Numbered from the stretch's first letter, positions 30,320 through 38,529 are shown. The stretch: DNA of 64,000 bases from Paenimyroides aestuarii (GCF_024628805.1 NZ_CP102382.1:2046001-2110000), one strand, 5' to 3'. Notes: a model not told the origin generated them from the letters alone. A program made the numbers and translations.

Positions 30320-30393
30320 CCCGTACGCGTGGTGGTGTGAGAGGCTCTCCCTGCTAGTTTCTGGCAGGGCAGTCTACTCGATTAGCTGCTGTT

Positions 30394-30933
30394 TTATCCA
30401 ATGTAACTTAACAAGAATTGGTCATTTTCTTTTGCAACCTTGAAAATCGATTTAAGATTCTGAAACTCTAAGGTCATATGTCTTACGTTAAACGCAATGT
30501 TGTCCGCTGTCTCGTCATTCCAAATTTTGCCTGGATAAATGTCTTTTCTGTTTAATTCATTATAGTCAAAATCTTTTTGAAATTTCTCTACTGAAATCGT
30601 CTCCAACAGATTGCAAATTTCTGAAACTCTATTTGGGTCATTATAATAAACTGGTTGCTGTTCAAAATCAAAATCGTCAGGCAGGTTTTCAAAGTCAAGT
30701 TTTGAAAAATCAATTTGTTCTCCGAGAAAAGTCTTTGGATAAAATATTTGTTCTATTAATTCTTTGTTTGGATTGTCAAGTCCCTTTGATAATACAAATT
30801 GAAGTCCGTCAAATGACTTCTCAAAAATTTCGTAGCCTTTTGAAATTTGAAAAAGCCCAAAGTCATTTGGATTATCAACAATTTTGGAAAAATCATTTTT
30901 GTCTATACGATATAGAGTTGCAGTTTGTCCCAT
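30394..30933 (-). CDS. DUF1877 (YfbM-like) family protein (cassette D)
   Basis: The 179-residue cytoplasmic protein begins MGQTATLYRIDKNDFSKIVD and carries the YfbM pattern SFDGLQFVLSKG plus YYNDPNRVSEICNLLETISV near the middle. YfbM/DUF1877 proteins have a known fold but no known function and are common cassette cargo. Sole gene of its cassette. A TATTTTTG -7-like box on the minus strand (30957-30964) lies next to the attC core, so the gene may carry its own promoter. Confidence 0.8.
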   Translation of the reverse strand: MGQTATLYRIDKNDFSKIVDNPNDFGLFQISKGYEIFEKSFDGLQFVLSKGLDNPNKELIEQIFYPKTFLGEQIDFSKLDFENLPDDFDFEQQPVYYNDPNRVSEICNLLETISVEKFQKDFDYNELNRKDIYPGKIWNDETADNIAFNVRHMTLEFQNLKSIFKVAKENDQFLLSYIG

Positions 30934-30956
30934 TCTTTAAATTTATAAGTGGTTGT

Positions 30957-30964
30957 CAAAAATA
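30957..30964 (-). promoter_or_regulatory. Putative promoter -7 box of cassette D
   Basis: On the minus strand this reads TATTTTTG, matching TAnnTTTG, 23 bp before the ATG and 3 bp from the GCTAAC core of attC-like site 4. No clear -33 box. Confidence 0.4.
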
Positions 30965-30967
30965 GCA

Positions 30968-31098
30968 GCTAACGGTTTCGGGTTTTGCGTTCGGGCGGGT
31001 TTCGAAGCACAAATTTCAATTTATTACTAAAGTTCTTTAGAAGCACAAAGCTACAAGTTTGCACGTCAGCCCGCCTGACGCAAAACCCGTGTTATAGG
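30968..31098 (-). repeat. attC-like site 4, no intron
   Basis: Left core GCTAAC (30968-30973), arms CGGGTTTTGCGTTCGGGCGGG and CCCGCCTGACGCAAAACCCG, right core GTTATAGG (31091-31098). An intact example of the target that the introns split. The loop has GAAGCAC and AGAAGCACAAAGCT, as in site 3. Confidence 0.8.
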
Positions 31099-31113
31099 TG
31101 GTTTTTCTTTTCA

Positions 31114-31833
31114 CTATTCAAACGTCTTGTAGTTTTTTGTCCAATACTTTTCTATAAAGTCCCATTTGTCGCCAAATTCTTTGATGTGCTTTTGATAGGA
31201 TAGTTTCTTAATCAATTTCTTGTCGTCTGTGTCTAAGTTATTCACTTTGTAAATTTCAATTACTTGCGGATTCTTTTCAATTTCAAAATCGCAACCTTGT
31301 CCATAAATGTATCCGTAATCAACTAATTTATAGTTTTCAATTTTACTTAAATGGCTTTCCCAATTCATATCAGCACAACCCGCACGATTATATGAATATA
31401 AAAAGTCTGTCCCTTTTATTTTTTGAATGTCAAGGTCGCAATTCTCTATGTGTTTAAATTTTTTGAGCTTCTTGTCAAACAGGTAATTGTCGCATTGATT
31501 TGGCGTATTACTAAAAACAAAAACACGAATGTCTTTGTAACCATCTTCGTCAATGTCGAGAAACTTAGCTTCAAAGTAATAGTGTTCCGATTTTACAATT
31601 GTGTCGCCTTGTATTGATAATAAGCAATTGAAATGATTGTTCGTGATGGTCTGAATGTATATGTGGTCGTTAATTTTTATGGTGTCGAATTTAATGTCAA
31701 CCGTGTCTTGAAGTTGAGTTTTGATTTGTACTGTCGAACTGTCGATAGAAACATTTCCAATAGTCATGTCAGCTGACTTCGAATTACAAGCAGTCAAAAT
31801 GATGAACAGTAATATGTTTAGTCTTGTCGTCAT
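31114..31833 (-). CDS. Lipoprotein, XAC2610-like with D-rich loop (cassette E)
   Basis: From the ATG at 31833: signal peptide MTTRLNILLFIILTAC with Cys16, then a beta-rich domain with FLDIDEDGYKDIRVFVF, a calcium-loop-like motif of VCBS/XAC2610 proteins, and several cysteines (e.g. AGCADM, GQGCDF) that could form disulfides. The longer ORF upstream enters the attC palindrome and is rejected. Similar in layout to the cassette B lipoprotein but not obviously homologous in detail. Function unknown. Confidence 0.75.
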   Translation of the reverse strand: MTTRLNILLFIILTACNSKSADMTIGNVSIDSSTVQIKTQLQDTVDIKFDTIKINDHIYIQTITNNHFNCLLSIQGDTIVKSEHYYFEAKFLDIDEDGYKDIRVFVFSNTPNQCDNYLFDKKLKKFKHIENCDLDIQKIKGTDFLYSYNRAGCADMNWESHLSKIENYKLVDYGYIYGQGCDFEIEKNPQVIEIYKVNNLDTDDKKLIKKLSYQKHIKEFGDKWDFIEKYWTKNYKTFE

Positions 31834-31841
31834 AAAATCAC

Positions 31842-31974
31842 CTATAACGGTTTGCGGCTTGGCGTAGTGGCGGATATTTAGCACAAAAGTTAAATCGAAG
31901 AACTGCACTTGAACCTACAACAAAACTGTCATACGAAGCACTGCACCCGCCATTACGCCAAACCGCTGTTGTGC
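31842..31974 (-). repeat. attC-like site 5, no intron
   Basis: Left core CTATAAC (31842-31848), arms GGTTTGCGGCTTGGCGTAGTG and ATTACGCCAAACCGC, right core GTTGTGC (31968-31974). The AGCACAAAA loop motif is shared with other sites. Confidence 0.75.
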
Positions 31975-32009
31975 GTTCGGTGTTCTTTTTTCGTCCTGCT
32001 TGTCTGTCA

Positions 32010-32098
32010 GTTGTGCGTTGGGACAGACACACTCTTTGCCAAGTTTTGGCTTGAGGGTCGGCTGGTGCGACTTGGCAATGTGTGTGGCTGTTATAAGG
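32010..32098 (-). repeat. attC-like site 6 (candidate)
   Basis: Arms ACACACTCTTTGCCAAGT and ACTTGGCAATGTGTGT pair around a loop, ending with GTTATAAGG (32090-32098) next to the methyltransferase stop. The left core (GTTGTGCGTTGG) does not follow the pattern of the other sites, so it is less certain. Confidence 0.5.
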
Positions 32099-32100
32099 GT

Positions 32101-33609
32101 TCATATCTTATATACTTCTTCGATTATAGTCCAAATTTCGGTTTCCGTTTTCTCATCATAAATTCCTTTTTGTTTGATAGAATCAACAATCCTTTTGGCT
32201 TTCTCTGTTATTAAGTCCAATACTGATTTTTCGGGAATGATAACAGGAATTTTTTTGATGTAATTCGCTGGGTTGTTTGCTGATGGATTGATAGTTCTTA
32301 TCAATTTGTTGCAAGTAGGGGAGTTGAAGAAAGCCAATAAGTAATATGTTAGACTTTCATCTTTTGGAAAAATGCCTACAATGCTTTGGTCAAATAGCTT
32401 GTTTTCAATCAAAGATGCTGTTATGCTAGATGAACTAATCATTGGAACACCAATGCCAAATTTGAAGTAGTATTTTGGGTTTTGAAATCTTGATTTTTTG
32501 TCTGTTTTGTAATGCTGAACGGCTTCTTTACTCCAATTCATAAACCAACTTTCAGGTTTTAGATACTTGGTGTTTCCGCCCTTTACGATTGGCAAAAAAT
32601 GTTTGTCGCCATCTATTCCGCTTAAAATGTCAGCATTATTTTTATAGTCAGATGAAATTGAATCAGTATTTACAAGGTCATAATTTTTGCCGTTTTTTAG
32701 TTCGGGGCTTATTACCTGTAGAAATCTTTTATCATCTCCTGAATAGAAACCTGTAACACAATCGGCAATATCTCCGATTTTTAGTTTTGAGTGATTTATT
32801 AGTTTTAATATGTCGCTGTTTTCAGCTATTAAAAATGCGTGGTCTGGATTATTGAAAACATCTTCTTGCTTAAACGTAAAGGTTTTTAGGCTATTGTCTT
32901 TTACATTGTTCAGTTGTTCTACTTCATCAAAATTATTGATTACAGAAAAGGTATTATTCATACACGCTTTAATATCGCTTTTCTTTCTTAATGTTATTAT
33001 GGAAAGATTGGCATAACCGAAATTTACTCCCGGAAAGAAAGAAGAAGGAAACAAAGCTAATTCTACAATTTGAGTATTCGTAAAAATGTGTTTTCTCAAA
33101 GCCTTGTGCATATGCAGATTGAGAAATGTGTCAGGAATTATGAAACTTAAAATTCCATCTTCTTTGAGTAATTGAATACAGCGATATAAAAACAATCCAT
33201 AGCTTTCTTTAGCATATAAATCAGGATATAATTTTTTAAGAACAGTTCTTTTTGAATAATCTTGCCAAGCACCGTAAGGTGGATTGGCAATTATTTTGTC
33301 GTAATAACCACCAAAGCAAGAATTAAAATCTAATTCAGAATCTAATAGAGTGTCGCACTCACGAATATTTACATTAAGAAAATGTGAAAACTTTTCCTTT
33401 AGGACTTCTATGGATTTTGAGTTAAGCTCGCAAATATCAATGTGAGCAAATTCATTTTCATTGAGAATTGCTTCTACAAAAACACCATCACCACCGCAAG
33501 GCTCAAAAATTGTATCACTAGGTTTTAGCGATAATCTTGAAACCATATAATCAACGATTGGAGTTGATTTAGTGTAAAACGCTTGATATTTTCTTGCTTC
33601 GCTTATCAT
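32101..33609 (-). CDS. Type II N6-adenine DNA methyltransferase (cassette F)
   Basis: The 502-residue protein has SAM motif I in FEPCGGDGVF (EPCGGDG at 36-42), catalytic motif IV NPPY at 109-112, and a long C-terminal target-recognition region (e.g. SWFMNWSKEAVQHY, IPDTFLNL). This is the gamma-type (TaqI/Eco57I-like) adenine methylase layout. The ATG at 33609 overlaps the endonuclease stop as TAATG; the TTG two codons upstream is less likely. It should protect host sites from the adjacent nuclease. Recognition sequence unknown. Confidence 0.88.
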   Translation of the reverse strand: MISEARKYQAFYTKSTPIVDYMVSRLSLKPSDTIFEPCGGDGVFVEAILNENEFAHIDICELNSKSIEVLKEKFSHFLNVNIRECDTLLDSELDFNSCFGGYYDKIIANPPYGAWQDYSKRTVLKKLYPDLYAKESYGLFLYRCIQLLKEDGILSFIIPDTFLNLHMHKALRKHIFTNTQIVELALFPSSFFPGVNFGYANLSIITLRKKSDIKACMNNTFSVINNFDEVEQLNNVKDNSLKTFTFKQEDVFNNPDHAFLIAENSDILKLINHSKLKIGDIADCVTGFYSGDDKRFLQVISPELKNGKNYDLVNTDSISSDYKNNADILSGIDGDKHFLPIVKGGNTKYLKPESWFMNWSKEAVQHYKTDKKSRFQNPKYYFKFGIGVPMISSSSITASLIENKLFDQSIVGIFPKDESLTYYLLAFFNSPTCNKLIRTINPSANNPANYIKKIPVIIPEKSVLDLITEKAKRIVDSIKQKGIYDEKTETEIWTIIEEVYKI

Positions 33610-34523
33610 TACCAAAGTAAATATTGTAAAAGGTTGTTGTCTGTTAAATGCTGTGTAGTTTCAGCATTAAAATCATTCTCCCAATCAATGTTGGTTTCAA
33701 TCCAATTTTTCAAATTGTAGCCTGAATATTCGTTGATTTTCTGATATGCTTCGCTTCCACAATACGCTTCCCAAATACCTGAATTTTTGAGCGTATTGAA
33801 ATAACTGTTATTTTCTTCTGCTCTTACGAATAGTAAACATTTGAAATTGTCGTCAAGGTTATGGTAAATGGTTGCTACCAATAAAAGTCGATTTGTATTT
33901 CCTTTTTCGTTTGAGCCAAATCCACTTTTAAAATCAACTACATATTTCTGTTCGTTTGAAATGAAATGTAAATCCAATTCTAATTGAATTTCTCCTGATG
34001 TCACCAAACTCCAAACCTTATCGTAGTATGATTTTAGCTCTCGTTTTTCTTCGTCTGAAATGTTGAGGTTGTCAATGTATTCAATGATTTCATCTGTAAG
34101 TTTCTTTTTGACTTCCGAGAATAAAGGCGGAACAAACAATGAAACATCATTGATTGGATAGTAGAAACAAAGTTTGCAGAACGGGTCCCACAACTCGCCA
34201 ACTCTTCTTGAAAAGTCCATATACTCATAAGGTCTTACAGAATTTCGGCTTTCAATCATTACCACAATGTGGCAATAGGTAATCATCAAAATTGTTTCTA
34301 ACTTCTCTTGATTAGTCCATTTTTCTTTCTCCGCTTTTTGGAGCAAAGTAGCAATAAGATTATCCTTGGTCTGGTTTAGCTTTTCATTAATTGCTCTTGC
34401 TCTCTTGTCTGATTGAGTGTCGGCAAACTTTGTCTTAACATCAGTTAAAAATTCGCTTGCACGGTCTCTGAAATAAGCCAAAAGCTCTTGTTTCTTATCT
34501 TTTGTATTCTTGTCTATATTCAT
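33609..34523 (-). CDS. Putative type II restriction endonuclease (PD-(D/E)XK)
   Basis: The 304-residue protein is placed between a controller-like gene and a methylase, overlapping both (ATGA and TAATG). A PD-(D/E)XK-like core can be read as D184 in LELDLHF followed by D197-F-K199 in KYVVDFKSGF. The N-terminal third is helical and charged. Context and motif make it the restriction subunit, but the family was not recognised with certainty. Confidence 0.75.
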   Translation of the reverse strand: MNIDKNTKDKKQELLAYFRDRASEFLTDVKTKFADTQSDKRARAINEKLNQTKDNLIATLLQKAEKEKWTNQEKLETILMITYCHIVVMIESRNSVRPYEYMDFSRRVGELWDPFCKLCFYYPINDVSLFVPPLFSEVKKKLTDEIIEYIDNLNISDEEKRELKSYYDKVWSLVTSGEIQLELDLHFISNEQKYVVDFKSGFGSNEKGNTNRLLLVATIYHNLDDNFKCLLFVRAEENNSYFNTLKNSGIWEAYCGSEAYQKINEYSGYNLKNWIETNIDWENDFNAETTQHLTDNNLLQYLLW

Positions 34524-34840
34524 TTGCTGTTTGCTCGTTTTTGATATTTAATTCTTGCTTCGGCTACTTTCAAAATTTCAAGTCCGTTTTCTTCGTCTTG
34601 AAGTTGGTAAGTAATCTTGTCGCTCAAATAGCGAACTTTCAATTCTGATTTGTCAATATGAAAAATTCTTGAAATGCCGTCAATGATTTGTTCGTTTGCA
34701 TTTCTTTCGTTCTTCTCAATTTTGCTAAGTGTCGATGTGTCAATATCCAACTCAGCTGCAACCTTTCTCAATGGCAGGTTTGCATTTTCTCTGAGTGTCC
34801 TGATATACTCTCCAAATGTTATGTTGTCTGTTTTTGACAT
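34520..34840 (-). CDS. XRE-family HTH regulator, likely controller of the R-M genes
   Basis: From the ATG at 34840 (MSKTDNITFGEYIRTLRENA) the protein has a classic helix-turn-helix: LPLRKVAAELDIDTSTLSKI. About 106 residues with a charged C-terminal extension (QDEENGLEILKVAEARIKYQ). It is the first gene of a C-R-M operon, suggesting it times endonuclease expression after transfer (known for C proteins). The ATG is preferred to the TTG at 34855 because that one would fall almost at the expected transcription start. Confidence 0.82.
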   Translation of the reverse strand: MSKTDNITFGEYIRTLRENANLPLRKVAAELDIDTSTLSKIEKNERNANEQIIDGISRIFHIDKSELKVRYLSDKITYQLQDEENGLEILKVAEARIKYQKRANSK

Positions 34841-34863
34841 ATTCTGCTTTGGCAAATTTTGTC

Positions 34864-34896
34864 CAAAAGTAAAGAAATAATTTTTATCCGTGTCAA
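34864..34896 (-). promoter_or_regulatory. Putative promoter of the R-M operon
   Basis: On the minus strand TTG (34896-34894), 22 nt, TACTTTTG (34871-34864) matches the Bacteroidota promoter. Transcription would begin just before the ATG at 34840. Confidence 0.6.
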
Positions 34897-34928
34897 TTTA
34901 TCTCATCTTTTTATTCACAGTCTTGTCG

Positions 34929-35040
34929 GTGCGTTGGCATAAAATGGCTCTTTTGGTTTTTTGAGCGTTGGCTTGTATGTCGGGAAAAACCAAATGTGCC
35001 ATTTGTGGGTGGGCTGTCTTTTTACACTGACGCACAACAC
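34929..35040 (-). repeat. attC-like site 7 (candidate) at right end of the array
   Basis: GTGCGTTGG with arms CATAAAATGGC and GCCATTTGTG, plus TTTTGGTTTTTT/AAAAACCAAA in the loop region, and a terminal ACGCACAACACC. It shares GTGCGTTGG and GTTGTGCG (as complement) with sites 5-6 on the other side of the R-M genes. From 35041 to 35311 there is only AT-rich DNA with no supported feature. Confidence 0.5.
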
Positions 35041-35311
35041 CTAAATATACGAAAGTTTTTTAATTAACAAAAAAATGTTTTTTTTTTGAAATAGCTTGTT
35101 AATATTGATTATTTCTTTCAAATTATGTTGCGTATTTTGAATAGAGTAATGTTGTTTTTGTTTGAAATCTATTTAAAATACGCAATGCTTTCGGTAGTGT
35201 ATCAAATTAATTGGTAACTGCATTTTAGCAACTATTGCTAACTTGTTCCAAGCAAAACTTTGTGGTGTTTTGGTAAAAGTAAAAAATGTAAAATAATTTT
35301 TTTGTTGTGTG

Positions 35312-35656
35312 CTAGTCTATCTTTTTTAGTGCGCGTTCCACAACTACAACCATTAAAATTGTTCCAATAATCATCACACCTAAACCCAACACAACATCAG
35401 TGGTTTCATTGGTTTTAAATAAGCCTTTGGTGGGGGCAATCAATAAAAAAACAACTCCGGTAAGCATCATGATTTTGGCGCTGTATGTTTGCGCAAAATT
35501 CCATTTTTTCTGGTTTTGCATAGATGATGCTGTGCGATATCCATACAAACTGTTGATTTTTTTTGGTGGAAACACATACATTACTGCTGCAGCAAGTATA
35601 AAAATTATTCCTACAAGAAGCAGCATTTGGTTGCAATATTCTAAAATCATATCCAT
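35312..35656 (-). CDS. SdpI family membrane protein
   Basis: The 114-residue protein has three or four membrane helices and the SdpI hallmark FPPKKINSLYGYRTASSMQN, where N-x-x-Y-G-Y-R-T follows the first helix. In Bacillus, SdpI gives immunity to a toxin; here the function is unknown. First core-genome-like gene after the cassette region. Confidence 0.85.
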   Translation of the reverse strand: MDMILEYCNQMLLLVGIIFILAAAVMYVFPPKKINSLYGYRTASSMQNQKKWNFAQTYSAKIMMLTGVVFLLIAPTKGLFKTNETTDVVLGLGVMIIGTILMVVVVERALKKID

Positions 35657-35722
35657 TTCTATAATTTGTTTGTAGTTTTTTTGAACGATGCGTGTTGCGT
35701 AAAATCGATTTTATATCGGCAA

Positions 35723-36184
35723 TTAAAAGCCTAATTGTGTAACTATTTTTTCTAATTCTTGCGGTTTTTGGGTGCCAATAACCAGCTGCTTGCCATTTTT
35801 CAATTTTATGTGCAAACCTTTGTTGCCACGTACATTGTAAACCGTTCCGTATTGTGTCCAAAAACGAATTCCCCAACCGCCGACAAATCCGTAATTAATT
35901 ACTTTCATTGTGTCGATATCAGACAGCTTTATGGTTTTCCAAACAAACGGGAAGTATGTTAATTGAATGTTTTGTTGTGTAATTGTGGTTTTCATTCGTA
36001 GAATTGCTAGAAGTAAAAATACTGAGAAGATTATAATAAAACTTGATAATCTTATATTTTGAAAAGATGATCTATTGATATATTCTCGATACAACCCAAT
36101 TATTGGTGCTATTGAACTTACTGTAAGCAACAACCACAACCACCATTGGTTAAAGCGTTGTTTTTCTGTGAAAAGTGGTTTCAT
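35723..36184 (-). CDS. Membrane protein with PH-like domain
   Basis: The 153-residue protein has two N-terminal hydrophobic helices (WLWLLLTVSSIAPIIGLY and FIIIFSVFLLLAILR), then a beta-rich region resembling bacterial PH domains: WKTIKLSDIDTMKVINYG and KNGKQLVIGTQKPQELEKIV. It ends 1 bp after the hydrolase gene stops, suggesting common transcription. Function unknown. Confidence 0.65.
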   Translation of the reverse strand: MKPLFTEKQRFNQWWLWLLLTVSSIAPIIGLYREYINRSSFQNIRLSSFIIIFSVFLLLAILRMKTTITQQNIQLTYFPFVWKTIKLSDIDTMKVINYGFVGGWGIRFWTQYGTVYNVRGNKGLHIKLKNGKQLVIGTQKPQELEKIVTQLGF

Positions 36185-36185
36185 A

Positions 36186-37541
36186 TTATTTTACATTTTC
36201 GTTCAACCATTGGGTAATATCTTCTAAAACAGCAGGTTCCATGGTGGTTTCAATAGTACCGTATTCATCCGGCATGCCTGTTTTTGCCAATTGAAACAAA
36301 TGGTTTAAGTTTGGATATGATTTTATGGTAACATTCTTATTGTGTGCCAAACCTTTTCGCCAACCTTCTAAATTTTCTTTTGCGGTAACCTGCACATCTT
36401 TTTCGCCGTTTAAGATCAAAGCTTTTGCTTTTATTTTGGCAAGATTTTTTTCAGGATTGTATCTAATAAAAGTTGTAAACCAATTAGAATCTGTTGCAGC
36501 AGCCAAGTCGTTGATTTGTTTTTCGGATAGTTCTTTATAATCTGGATCTGTTTTTAAGAACGATTTAATCGCTTGCTTTGCTTTTTCATTGGACGGATTG
36601 TTTTTAATGATTTCATAGATTTTCTTGTAAAGATTTTTACTGGCTTCTAGATCTTCGTTTGATAGTCCGTATGCTTTTTCAATCTCGTATTTTTGAGTAA
36701 GCATTAACTCGTCAATCGCAATTCCGGGACCGGCAAGCGAAATTATAAATGAAACATCTTTGTTTTCAGCAGCAACAATTTGGGCAATCATTCCGCCTTC
36801 GCTGTGTCCTAAGATACCGGTGTTTTTTCTGTCGATTTCTTTAATGGTTTTAAGATATTCAAGGGCACTTTTGGTATCTTTCGCAAAATCAAAAGTAGTG
36901 GCTGTTTCAAAATTACCTTCCGATTGTGCCACACCTCGATCATCATAACGCAACACAGCAAAACCGTTTTTTGTAAGGCGATCGGCAATAAGCAAGAAAG
37001 GTTTGTGTCCCAACAATTCTTCGTTTCGGTCTTGAGCGCCGCTGCCCGATACTAAAACAACTGCGGGAAATGGTCCTTTGCCATTTGGCATGGTCAATGT
37101 TCCGGCCAATTTTATTCCGGCTTCTTTGTTTTCAAATGTTACATCTTGGATTTTATAGCTGAATGGTGGTTGTGGTTCCTGCGGACGATTGCGTGTAAAG
37201 GTACCTTTTGTGAAATTTAGTTTAAACGATTGTCCGCCTTGTTTAAAGTTTCCGTTGATAGTGTTCGCGTTCGCTAATTCGCCTTCATAGCTCATAAACA
37301 TACGCGCATCTTTCAAGAATAATTTATTGTTTTCAAAACGAATTTCCTGTAATTCGATTCCATAAACCCCTTGATCCGGACTGTCGGATGTTGCTTTGTA
37401 TTGCCCATTTTCTTTGGTGATATGCAACACAAAGGGAAGTTTTCCGGTGGGTAATTCAATATTTCCGTTCCAAGTTCCTTCAATTTGGGCAAAGGAAACA
37501 AAACTAAAGAGTAGGGCAAAAAGTAGGATGATTTTTTTCAT
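36186..37541 (-). CDS. Secreted alpha/beta hydrolase
   Basis: From ATG 37541 the protein has a signal peptide (MKKIILLFALLFSFVSFAQ), an N-terminal beta domain (about 20-130), then an alpha/beta hydrolase: PAVVLVSGSGAQDRNEE, VLRYDDRGVAQSEGNF, nucleophile elbow GILGHSEGG with the catalytic Ser, and the late NLNHLFQ with the His. Likely an esterase or peptidase-type enzyme acting outside the cytoplasm. The longer start upstream is rejected because it would precede the signal peptide by 11 residues. Confidence 0.87.
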   Translation of the reverse strand: MKKIILLFALLFSFVSFAQIEGTWNGNIELPTGKLPFVLHITKENGQYKATSDSPDQGVYGIELQEIRFENNKLFLKDARMFMSYEGELANANTINGNFKQGGQSFKLNFTKGTFTRNRPQEPQPPFSYKIQDVTFENKEAGIKLAGTLTMPNGKGPFPAVVLVSGSGAQDRNEELLGHKPFLLIADRLTKNGFAVLRYDDRGVAQSEGNFETATTFDFAKDTKSALEYLKTIKEIDRKNTGILGHSEGGMIAQIVAAENKDVSFIISLAGPGIAIDELMLTQKYEIEKAYGLSNEDLEASKNLYKKIYEIIKNNPSNEKAKQAIKSFLKTDPDYKELSEKQINDLAAATDSNWFTTFIRYNPEKNLAKIKAKALILNGEKDVQVTAKENLEGWRKGLAHNKNVTIKSYPNLNHLFQLAKTGMPDEYGTIETTMEPAVLEDITQWLNENVK

Positions 37542-37546
37542 GATAT

Positions 37547-38125
37547 TTAGATTGAGTTGATTAAAAATGAACATATTGCATCTGTAAAAAAAAGGATTAC
37601 AAAAAATAGTGCGTAGTGTGCTGTTTTTTTGGCGTTTGTTGCTGTTTTAAAGCCAATGAATAGCAAATAAATATAATAGATGAAAAATACAAGACCAGCT
37701 ATTCCAACAAAAATGAATAATAGAGGGGGTGATTGTGTATAAATACTTCCGTCTTTTAAAGCGTTGAGCATTTTTTCGGTTTCTTCGGTTAAAAAATTAT
37801 TGAAATTTTGGAAGAATGAAATATAAATAGGAATTAATGCAATGAGAACGGTATTCAAAATATCGATAAATCTCGTTTTTTTATTGATTATTTTCCCCAA
37901 AGTAAAAAATGCAATCGTTAAGGAAACAACAATTATTAAATGCCATATAATGACTTTTTTTAAATCAGGTGTTTCTGATATATTTAATCTTAAGATTTGT
38001 TGCTGTAATTGAAAATAATATGCTAACAAAATACCTATAATGAAAGTAGATATTCCAACAAAGAACAATTTTTTATCTTCAACAAGGGCAAAAGGGTTTT
38101 TTAGAATTTGTAATAATTTCTTCAT
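37547..38125 (-). CDS. Multi-pass membrane protein (Yip1-like topology)
   Basis: The 192-residue protein starts KKLLQILKNPFALVEDKKLF and has about five hydrophobic helices. It belongs to no family I can name with confidence. It sits 3 bp after the DUF2089 regulator and 5 bp before the hydrolase, so the three are probably an operon. Confidence 0.65.
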   Translation of the reverse strand: MKKLLQILKNPFALVEDKKLFFVGISTFIIGILLAYYFQLQQQILRLNISETPDLKKVIIWHLIIVVSLTIAFFTLGKIINKKTRFIDILNTVLIALIPIYISFFQNFNNFLTEETEKMLNALKDGSIYTQSPPLLFIFVGIAGLVFFIYYIYLLFIGFKTATNAKKTAHYALFFVILFFTDAICSFLINSI

Positions 38126-38128
38126 AAA

Positions 38129-38401
38129 TTACATATTTAGGTCTTTAATGTGTTGTATCATATCGTCTAACTGGTTGCGCACCGTTGGATAGCTTACTCC
38201 CAATTGAGCTGCCATTTCTTTCAAACTACCGCTGGTTAAAAAAAACTGTAGTATGAATTCTTGTTGCTTAGGTGACAGTTTTAAAAATACCGGCAACGGA
38301 TAATTCCCCTGAACCACCGTTTGGCAATTTTCACAACTTAATTGCGATACACTCAGCAATGTTTCACAACTTGGGCATTGGGTGGGTAATTTTGCTTTCA
38401 T
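38129..38401 (-). CDS. DUF2089 family regulator (zinc ribbon + HTH)
   Basis: The 90-residue protein has an N-terminal zinc ribbon (CPSCETLLSVSQLSCENC) and a C-terminal helix-turn-helix: GSLKEMAAQLGVSYPTVRNQ. This is the DUF2089 layout. It is the first gene of a likely operon with a membrane protein and a hydrolase and may regulate it (inference). Confidence 0.85.
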   Translation of the reverse strand: MKAKLPTQCPSCETLLSVSQLSCENCQTVVQGNYPLPVFLKLSPKQQEFILQFFLTSGSLKEMAAQLGVSYPTVRNQLDDMIQHIKDLNM

Positions 38402-38529
38402 ATTAATAAAATTAAGTAGTGTTTTAATTTTGTTTATACAAATGTAAATAAAATTAATAAATTAAGCAATAAAAAAATCCATCAGTTTCATATTGATGGA
38501 TTTTAGTTTAATATTATTTAATTGGGCTT

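Larger units (their letters stand above)
28412..30382 (+). mobile_element. Group II intron 4, RT-encoding (1971 nt)
   Basis: The same structure as intron 2, differing from it by one fewer C near the 5' end; otherwise the two look identical, including the RT, the 50-nt insertion (30130-30179) and domain V. It lies between GT and TAGC of an attC-like core, antisense to the cassette genes. Near-perfect identity points to very recent movement or gene conversion. Confidence 0.9.
20729..35040 (+). mobile_element. Cassette array with group II introns (integrase-less integron-like region)
   Basis: Minus-strand genes lie as separate units of one to three genes, each separated by an attC-like palindrome. 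Three palindromes contain a plus-strand group II intron and two do not; two further candidates flank the restriction-modification unit. A fourth intron joins the array to the rRNA terminator. The cargo (hydrolase, lipoproteins, GHKL/STAS module, DUF1877, restriction-modification) is unrelated to flanking core genes, typical of cassettes. No integron integrase or attI is in the window, so CALIN is the closest known label. The right end is set at the last palindrome. Confidence 0.75.

Noticed and set aside
20729..35040. CRISPR array or transposon explanation for the repeated ~490-bp blocks
   Set aside because: No short regular repeats with spacers, no transposase and no terminal inverted repeats with target duplications; domain V, RT and flank logic identify group II introns.
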